Below, piece after piece: positions 7,140 through 12,312 of a stretch of DNA of 12,312 nucleotides. Source of the stretch: Candidatus Cloacimonadota bacterium. Its GTDB lineage: Bacteria > Cloacimonadota > Cloacimonadia > Cloacimonadales > WRIO01. Every line of letters starts with the position of its first letter. The stretch's first letter is position 1. A model generated the notes under the pieces. The model saw nothing but the letters and a program-made list of their open reading frames with translations. It did no database searches and was not told where the DNA came from. The stretch is taken from the NCBI GenBank assembly GCA_023230175.1, contig JALNXV010000073.1, forward strand, positions 1 through 12,312, given 5' to 3'. The translations under genes and the position numbers were made by a program.

Positions 7140-7212
7140 TGATTTTTTTTTAACATAATCTTAAAATAAAACTCAATAAAACTTATAATCTGTTTAATAA
7201 CATACAATTAGC
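7140..7212. other. short gap between AI-2E gene and hrcA control region
   Basis: This is AT-rich sequence with a tandem 9-mer AATAAAACT (two copies near 7165-7185) and a T8 run near 7143-7150. On the minus strand a 4-bp stem followed by T-rich sequence could be a weak terminator for the AI-2E transcript, but I see no strong hairpin. Some readthrough into the hrcA operon is possible. Confidence 0.3.
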
Positions 7213-8295
7213 TTACTTACAATAATTAACCAAGCCTCTTATCCGAGATAATTTATTAGTCTCTTTCAAAATAATATTTATAATAGCAGTTATTGGCACA
7301 GCTAAAATCATACCAACAGGTCCCCATACCCATCCCCAAAAGATTAAAACTATTATTATTAAAATTGGAGATAAGTTAAATTGAAAACCCATCAACTTAG
7401 GTTCTAACAAATTACCAAAAACAGAATTAATAACCAACAATAAGCCAATGGTTAAAACTAATTGCCAACTAAAACCAAACTTCAAAAAACAAAAGAAAAT
7501 TGGAAAGATGGCAGCAACAACTGAACCTATTTCCGGAATAAATCCAAATAAGAATATCAAGAACCCACTCAAAATAGGAAAATCTAAACCTAATATAAAA
7601 ATAGTCAAACCGGAAGTTATACTGCTAAGTAAATTAATAAATGTTTTTGAAACTATATAGATATTCAATTGTTTTTCAATCTTTCTTATCATAATATCTG
7701 ACTTATTTTTATCACTGAAAAATAACTGAATAAGTTTAAAAATAAAATGCCTGTCATCAGTTAAAAAGAAGATTGCAAAGAACACTGATAAGAGATAATA
7801 ACTCATTATCGTAAAAATGTTATTCATTACAAAGGTCATAATTTTTTGTATCGATAAAGTATTGATTAAAGTAAACAAATTGAGTTGTTTAGACACAAAA
7901 TAATCTATCTCATTAGTAGGTATTTTAAGAAAAGTCCCTGTTTCGTAAATAATTTCAACAATCCTTGATTCATAATCAGGAATTTTTTGAATAAATCTTG
8001 AAACACCTGTATATCCAAGTCCAACAATAGAATAAGTTATAATAAAAATCAATAAAATTAAAATTAATATTCTAAAAATTGTAATTACATTAAATTTAAG
8101 TAGAAATCTATTGAGAGGTGCATATAAAAAAGAAATAAATAAAGAAAATATTAATGGCACAAATATCGACTTTAAATTCTTAAAGACCAAGACTATAAAA
8201 ATAAAAGCCAATAAAATTGTTGAAAAAGCAATCCATCTTAGATATTTATTATCTGAGTAAATTCTTAACTGATTCTTAGGTATTTCATTACTCAT
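7213..8295 (-). CDS. AI-2E family transporter (PerM-like membrane protein)
   Basis: This 360-residue multi-pass inner-membrane protein belongs to the AI-2E/PerM (UPF0118) family, members of which have been linked to autoinducer-2 export or Na+/H+ exchange; the actual substrate here is unknown. Predicted helices lie near 20-38, 41-60, 71-93, 158-179, 218-236, 240-272, 277-294 and 309-345. Family hallmarks are GFIPEIGSVVAAIFP (251-265), NLLEPKLMGFQFNLSP (295-310) and GWVWGPVGMILAVP (321-334). The region between helices 3 and 4 (about 95-155) is hydrophilic, as is usual. I take the ATG at 8295. A longer frame from TTG at 8313 adds MVKILK and has no better ribosome site. It overlaps the upstream gene by 8 nt, so the two are co-transcribed and probably coupled. 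Confidence 0.9.
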   Translation of the reverse strand: MSNEIPKNQLRIYSDNKYLRWIAFSTILLAFIFIVLVFKNLKSIFVPLIFSLFISFLYAPLNRFLLKFNVITIFRILILILLIFIITYSIVGLGYTGVSRFIQKIPDYESRIVEIIYETGTFLKIPTNEIDYFVSKQLNLFTLINTLSIQKIMTFVMNNIFTIMSYYLLSVFFAIFFLTDDRHFIFKLIQLFFSDKNKSDIMIRKIEKQLNIYIVSKTFINLLSSITSGLTIFILGLDFPILSGFLIFLFGFIPEIGSVVAAIFPIFFCFLKFGFSWQLVLTIGLLLVINSVFGNLLEPKLMGFQFNLSPILIIIVLIFWGWVWGPVGMILAVPITAIINIILKETNKLSRIRGLVNYCK

Positions 8296-8770
8296 CTTTA
8301 ATATTTTCACCAACTTTTTTGATATCTACTTGTTTATCATATATTTTTTTTGCTGTATCTAAAATAGTCTTCCGACGTAAGTTCTTTGGTAGACTCTTAA
8401 TATTTTGCATTGAAATCCATTTATTTTCCTTCATATAAGCCGGTTCAAAAAGAATTTTTAAATAATTAGCATCTCTAAGAGTAACTACCGTATCCAATTC
8501 TTTTAGGATATAAAAAAAAGTAGATAATGAATCATAAAACCTATTTAAAACTAATATATGTAAAACAGTAACAAAAATTGCTAAGAATAAGAATATTGCA
8601 ATTATTATAAAATCTCTATTAGTTGGATTGACAACTTGATGGTCAGATAGATAGTTCTGCAATGGTGAATGAATCACAATAATCAATATTACACCTATCA
8701 ATATATTAGATAAAATTTTAACAAAACTAAAGATTGTACTCCATTTATGAGTTGATTTAATTTTTTTCAT
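8288..8770 (-). CDS. hypothetical two-helix membrane protein
   Basis: I do not recognise this 160-residue protein. It has a basic N-terminus (MKKIKSTHKW) and a first membrane helix at about 14-33. A 19-residue polar loop is followed by a second helix at about 53-75 and a charged C-terminal half (76-160), probably cytoplasmic by the positive-inside rule. That half contains a hydrophobic helix (about 80-98) and a Lys-rich tail. The start is well supported: AAGGAG at 8777-8782 sits 6 nt before the ATG, and a near-perfect promoter lies directly upstream. It overlaps the AI-2E transporter gene by 8 nt, so it may be an accessory subunit of that protein; this is inference from context only. Confidence 0.8.
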   Translation of the reverse strand: MKKIKSTHKWSTIFSFVKILSNILIGVILIIVIHSPLQNYLSDHQVVNPTNRDFIIIAIFLFLAIFVTVLHILVLNRFYDSLSTFFYILKELDTVVTLRDANYLKILFEPAYMKENKWISMQNIKSLPKNLRRKTILDTAKKIYDKQVDIKKVGENIKDE

Positions 8771-8787
8771 ATTATACTCCTTAATTA

Positions 8788-8815
8788 ATTATATAATCAT
8801 TAGTATCTTTGTCAA
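8788..8815 (-). promoter_or_regulatory. strong sigma70-like promoter of the membrane-protein pair
   Basis: TTGACA at 8810-8815, a 16-nt spacer and TATAAT at 8788-8793 on the minus strand, both hexamers perfect. The expected start near 8781 leaves a leader of only about a dozen nucleotides, with AAGGAG at its 5' end. Confidence 0.75.
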
Positions 8816-8833
8816 GTTATTTTCAAATATTTC

Positions 8834-8864
8834 TTGACTTTTTTTAACCATAGCAAATTATGAA
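8834..8864 (+). promoter_or_regulatory. possible weak promoter of the DUF5658-M1 peptidase pair
   Basis: TTGACT at 8834-8839 (5/6) is followed after a long 19-nt spacer by TATGAA at 8859-8864 (4/6). The -35 is clear, the -10 and spacing are not. It is the best candidate in the 129-nt divergent gap. Confidence 0.35.
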
Positions 8865-8899
8865 ATGTAATATCAAGATTTTAAATTATTTGGAGATTT

Positions 8900-9247
8900 A
8901 TGATTTATCTGTTTAGTATTACATACATAGCTTTTTTATATTTAAACTATGTTGATGCAAAAACAACCTATTTTGTTGTTAATATTATTGGTTCAAGAGG
9001 AGAAAAAAATCCTATTGCAAAATATTTAATAAACAAATTCGGAGCTAAAAAAGGTATTATTTTAATAAAATCAGTCATAATCATTATCTCTCCGTTAATC
9101 TTTATGGCTTACGTAGAATCACCTATAGCAATATCCTTAACTTTACTTTTACTATGTTTAGCCTTTTTTTTTGTTGTACTAAACAATATAAAAGTTTGTA
9201 AAAAAATTAATCCAAATTACAAATACCTAAAAGGAGTAATCAAATGA
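8900..9247 (+). CDS. DUF5658-like small membrane protein
   Basis: This 115-residue protein has three predicted membrane helices (about 2-18, 52-70, 76-96). The pattern after the first helix, LNYVDAKTT (15-23) followed by GEKNPIAKYLINKFGAKKG (34-52), fits the N-x-x-D-x-x-T-T ... E-x-N-P ... motif of DUF5658-like integral membrane proteins, whose function is unknown. GGAG at 8892-8895 lies 4 nt before the ATG. The stop overlaps the M1 peptidase start by 4 nt (ATGA at 9244-9247), so the two are translationally coupled; whether they cooperate functionally is not shown. Assignment to the family rests on motif memory, not a profile search. Confidence 0.75.
   Translation: MIYLFSITYIAFLYLNYVDAKTTYFVVNIIGSRGEKNPIAKYLINKFGAKKGIILIKSVIIIISPLIFMAYVESPIAISLTLLLLCLAFFFVVLNNIKVCKKINPNYKYLKGVIK
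9231..9236 (+). promoter_or_regulatory. Shine-Dalgarno of the M1 peptidase
   Basis: AAGGAG, 7 nt before the ATG and located inside the last codons of the upstream DUF5658-like gene. It supports independent re-initiation at the ATGA overlap and fixes the start. Confidence 0.8.
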
Positions 9248-12162
9248 AAAAGTTTTTAATATTATTAATAATTTTTACTATTTCATCGAGTTTAATCTAT
9301 GCTCATCCGAGCACTTTTAATCAAATAAAAAATTATGGATATTCAGAGGTTAGAGCTGATTCAATTATTGGCTTTGAGGTTTTACATTATGACATATATA
9401 TGGAATTAAATACTGACGAGTCATCAATAGATTACGGTTATGTCGTATCAACAATAATTCCTGATAATTCATTATCCGAAATCACTTATGAACTTGTTGG
9501 CTTAACTGTTGACTCTGTTTTTGTAAATAACTCTATTAATAGTTTCACTCACCAAAACGGCGAAATCACTATACCTTTAAATAGCCTTTCAGACGAATTC
9601 ACAACAAGAGTTGTATATCATGGTAATCCTATTTTAACCACAGACGGTTATACTAACGGAATGAGATTTCTATCAAATCAAGTCTTTACAGTATCCTGTC
9701 CAAATGCGGCAAGATATTGGTTTCCTTGTTATGATCATCCCTGGCAAAAGGTTTTTACAGATGTGAAAGTAAGAATCCGTTCTGATTGGATGGTAGCATC
9801 AAACGGTATCAGGCAAAGCATCACAAATCATAATGATGGCACTTCAACAACTCATTGGAAAAACGAAGAACCAATCGTTACCTATCTTATCAGCGTTGCT
9901 GCAGCAGATTATGTCGAACAATATTCTGAACATAACGGACTTCCTTTGCAAAACTTTGTATTTCCTAATCAAGCAGAGCCTGCAGAACAAGCATTTGAAG
10001 TTATAGCACCGGCTATTGATATATATTCTGAATTATATGGTGAATACCCATTTTCAAAATATGGAAATGCTGTCGCAAGTATCTCAAATTTTGCTGCCAT
10101 GGAACACCAAACGATAACCACAATAGGATCAAGTTATGTAAATACTAATTTTAATAGTGAAATGGTAATAGTTCACGAACTTTCTCATTCTTGGTTTGGC
10201 AATTCATTAACAGCTCTTACATGGAAAGATGTATGGCTTTCAGAAGGATTTGCAACATATTCTGAGGCACTTTTTATTGAAAATTACTACAATTTTGCTC
10301 AATCAAGAGATTATATTCGAACAAGCTACCATAATTATTACAAAAATTTCACCCAAAACTACGGATATAAAAAGATTTATGACCCGGTTTATAATGAATT
10401 TTTCTATCCAATGGTTTATCAAAAAGCAGCTTCTGTTTTAAATATGTTAAGATTAAAATTAGGTAACGAAACCTACTTTAATTTGATACAACAATGGTTT
10501 GCTTTAGGTCATAGAAATGTTATTACTTCTGAATTTATTGAACTTGCCGAACAAGTTTCACAACAAGACTTAACTCAATTTTTTTCACAATGGATATTTG
10601 GTACAGGATACCCGGATATTACTTACAACACTTTATATAATTCCGAAACAAACAGTATTGTTTTTTATGCAAAAACCGTTTCACCTACTGAAACAGATTT
10701 CACCATTGACATACCGGTCATCATTAAGGATATGCAAGACACAGTACTTGACTCTGTGGTAATCCAAGCTAATCCCGATGGTGGATGGACTTCGTATCAA
10801 CCTACATTTGACAATAACTTAAACCAAGTTCAAATTCTTTATGACCAAAATAATTGGAATCTCGCTAATTACAATACTAACGAAATCCAACTTAATTTTG
10901 AGGCTTTTGCAGGAAATAATCAAATTATTCTTGCTTGGGATGATAACGAAAATTATGATTTTGTTGGTTATAACATTTACAAAATTGAAAACAACCAAGT
11001 TACAAAGCTAAATGAAACCTTAATCACACATACATTTTTTACTGACAATAACGTAACACCTAATTATACATACACTTATATCTTAAAACCTGTTTTTGAA
11101 AACAATTATGAACTATTTAACTCATTTGAACTTGAAGTTACTTCCAGTCCTCAAGAAGCTAGTAATTCCGGTATCCTTTTAGTTAATGAAACCAATCACG
11201 GAAATGGTAATGTTATAAACCCAAGTAATGAACAAATATTAGATTTTTATAATTATACTCTTTCAGAGATTGACTTTGATATTTGGGATGTTCAAGATAA
11301 CGGACTACCTCAATATGAAGATTTAATCTCTTATGCCCATATCTTATGGATTGATGATGATTTCCAAACAACCCTACTCGACAACACATACCAAACTCAG
11401 CATTTAGCAAAATACTTATTATGTGGCGGACAAGCATTTATTTCCGGATTTAGAACTTCTCAGTCACTAAGTTCAAACTTTGTAAAAGTATTTACCAATC
11501 TCCAAAACACCACTAATATAATTAATATTTCAAATTCTGTATTACTTAAGGCAACAAGTAATATTTACAATGATTTAGATGTTAATTTTGATAAAATCCC
11601 TGAATCCTGGATTTACGGACTTGTTGGAGCTACATACTATGAACCAATAGAAAACAATAATTTTGAAAATATCTACTCTGTTTACACAGAAAACGAAAAT
11701 TTTGCAGAACTAAACAACAAGATTTGTGCCATCCAAAATGAACAACTAAGTCTTATTGGATTCCCATTATATTATTTTAATACTGAACAAGTTAAAACAT
11801 TCTTAACTGCATTATTAGCTGATTGTAACCCTAATGATGATATAATAACTATAAATGATATTACTACTTTAGATTATAATATATATCCAAATCCATTTAC
11901 CTATAATCAAAATAAATCACAAAAAATCAATATTATGCTCAAAAACAATAAAAATCAAAATGTTAAACTTGATATCTATAATATCAAGGGACAAAAAATT
12001 AAAACTCTGTATGATAACTTTTTAACAAAGGGAAATCATAAGATTCAAATCAATAGTGATTTTCAAAGACAAAATCTATCATCAGGTATATACCTTTTAA
12101 AATTATGTACACCTAATGACGACAATAACACTATCTTCAAAAAATTTACTATAATTAAATAA
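9244..12162 (+). CDS. secreted M1-family metallopeptidase with C-terminal T9SS-type sorting domain
   Basis: This 972-residue modular exported zinc aminopeptidase-like protein is probably surface-attached or released. A signal peptide (1-20, basic MKK, hydrophobic core, likely cut after LIYA) leads to the M1 N-terminal beta domain. The catalytic domain shows AAMEH at 284-288 (in place of GxMEN), the zinc site HELSH at 311-315 with the third ligand E334 (HEXXH-X18-E, in WLSEGFATY), and a likely catalytic Tyr392 in VYQKAASVL. Next come a fibronectin-III-like domain (about 550-635), then a domain (about 643-835) resembling the class I glutamine-amidotransferase fold but without a nucleophile Cys elbow. 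A Por/type A sorting domain (about 877-972) follows, with YPNPF, VKLDIYNIKGQKIKTL and LSSGIYLLK. The usual M1 ERAP-type C-terminal helical domain is missing, as in other short bacterial M1 proteins. AAGGAG at 9231-9236 is 7 nt before the ATG. It probably degrades extracellular peptides for amino-acid uptake. Confidence 0.92.
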   Translation: MKKFLILLIIFTISSSLIYAHPSTFNQIKNYGYSEVRADSIIGFEVLHYDIYMELNTDESSIDYGYVVSTIIPDNSLSEITYELVGLTVDSVFVNNSINSFTHQNGEITIPLNSLSDEFTTRVVYHGNPILTTDGYTNGMRFLSNQVFTVSCPNAARYWFPCYDHPWQKVFTDVKVRIRSDWMVASNGIRQSITNHNDGTSTTHWKNEEPIVTYLISVAAADYVEQYSEHNGLPLQNFVFPNQAEPAEQAFEVIAPAIDIYSELYGEYPFSKYGNAVASISNFAAMEHQTITTIGSSYVNTNFNSEMVIVHELSHSWFGNSLTALTWKDVWLSEGFATYSEALFIENYYNFAQSRDYIRTSYHNYYKNFTQNYGYKKIYDPVYNEFFYPMVYQKAASVLNMLRLKLGNETYFNLIQQWFALGHRNVITSEFIELAEQVSQQDLTQFFSQWIFGTGYPDITYNTLYNSETNSIVFYAKTVSPTETDFTIDIPVIIKDMQDTVLDSVVIQANPDGGWTSYQPTFDNNLNQVQILYDQNNWNLANYNTNEIQLNFEAFAGNNQIILAWDDNENYDFVGYNIYKIENNQVTKLNETLITHTFFTDNNVTPNYTYTYILKPVFENNYELFNSFELEVTSSPQEASNSGILLVNETNHGNGNVINPSNEQILDFYNYTLSEIDFDIWDVQDNGLPQYEDLISYAHILWIDDDFQTTLLDNTYQTQHLAKYLLCGGQAFISGFRTSQSLSSNFVKVFTNLQNTTNIINISNSVLLKATSNIYNDLDVNFDKIPESWIYGLVGATYYEPIENNNFENIYSVYTENENFAELNNKICAIQNEQLSLIGFPLYYFNTEQVKTFLTALLADCNPNDDIITINDITTLDYNIYPNPFTYNQNKSQKINIMLKNNKNQNVKLDIYNIKGQKIKTLYDNFLTKGNHKIQINSDFQRQNLSSGIYLLKLCTPNDDNNTIFKKFTIIK

Positions 12163-12227
12163 TTGAAAATACATCCTGTTATATATATATTTCAGGTGAG
12201 TTTATATCAAATAACTAACAAAAATTC

Positions 12228-12275
12228 AACAAGGGACCTCCAAGAAGCTTTTTTCCATCCTGGAGGTCCCTTGTT
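12228..12275 (+). terminator. strong intrinsic terminator after the M1 peptidase
   Basis: A perfect 15-bp stem (12228-12242 with 12261-12275; arm AACAAGGGACCTCCA) encloses an 18-nt loop. It is followed on the plus strand by ATTTTATTG. On the minus strand the stem is followed by GAATTTTTGTTAG, so it could also work in the opposite direction. It lies 65 nt after the stop codon. Its GC content is far above that of the neighbouring sequence. Confidence 0.8.
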
Positions 12276-12312
12276 ATTTTATTGTGGGAACACCCTTGCT
12301 TGCACTAAAAAA
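12276..12312. other. GC-richer flank beyond the terminator, unassigned
   Basis: It contains GGG-AACA-CCC, a possible 3-bp mini-hairpin, and TTGCTTGCAC before an A-run at the window edge. No gene start is visible. Its composition resembles the terminator stem more than the flanking AT-rich DNA, so it may belong to the same repeat element. Confidence 0.3.

Noticed and set aside
7160..7190. AATAAAACT tandem repeat as a protein-binding site or array
   Set aside because: There are only two copies in very AT-rich DNA; chance is sufficient, and no CRISPR-like spacing exists anywhere in the window.
7448..7660. Plus-strand Lys/Asn-rich frame opposite the AI-2E transporter gene
   Set aside because: The transporter frame carries all family motifs; this one is its antisense shadow with no ribosome site.
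8296..8313. TTG start extending the AI-2E transporter by six residues
   Set aside because: It has no better Shine-Dalgarno than the ATG at 8295 and deepens the overlap with the upstream gene.
11213..11437. Minus-strand frame of 74 codons inside the M1 peptidase
   Set aside because: It is antisense to a continuous coding region and has no ribosome site or recognisable content.
11171..11740. Active glutamine amidotransferase within the M1 protein
   Set aside because: The fold-like pattern is there, but no GxCxG nucleophile or His-Glu pair is visible.

Overview
The window is AT-rich (by eye near 30% GC), fully bacterial, densely coded and without rRNA, tRNA, IS or CRISPR. Two signals point to the source. 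The large secreted peptidase ends in a Por/T9SS type A-like sorting domain with a YPNPF start, which is typical of the Fibrobacterota-Chlorobiota-Bacteroidota group and of candidate phyla near it. However, the genes use strong Shine-Dalgarno sequences (GGAGG types), sigma70-like TTGACA/TATAAT promoters and HrcA/CIRCE heat-shock control, which does not fit Bacteroidota proper. The combination suggests Candidatus Cloacimonadota or a neighbouring low-GC candidate phylum; this is an inference.

Right to left on the minus strand, from about 7139 down to 102, lies one chaperone operon: hrcA - grpE - dnaK - dnaJ - rsmE - GNAT acetyltransferase - DUF2156 protein. Junctions are tight (7, 13, 93, 0 and 10 nt, then a 4-nt overlap), and several Shine-Dalgarno sequences overlap the stop codon of the preceding gene. 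The promoter before hrcA is bracketed by two CIRCE-like operators, each with one perfect and one degenerate half. HrcA should repress the whole operon; DnaK, DnaJ and GrpE refold client proteins; RsmE methylates 16S rRNA. The one roomy junction, dnaK-dnaJ, holds two stacked hairpins and a possible 10-codon mini-ORF ending on the dnaJ ribosome binding site.

Upstream, also on the minus strand, a two-gene unit (8770 to 7213) encodes an unrecognised two-helix membrane protein and an AI-2E/PerM-family multi-pass membrane protein. It is driven by a near-perfect TTGACA-N16-TATAAT promoter that leaves a leader of only about a dozen nucleotides.

Divergently, on the plus strand (8900 to 12162), a small three-helix DUF5658-like membrane protein overlaps by 4 nt a 972-residue secreted M1-family metallopeptidase. 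That enzyme has a signal peptide, an M1 catalytic domain, a fibronectin-III-like domain, a glutamine-amidotransferase-like non-catalytic domain and a C-terminal sorting domain. The pair is closed by a strong 15-bp-stem terminator inside a patch that is conspicuously more GC-rich than its surroundings and may be a dispersed repeat.
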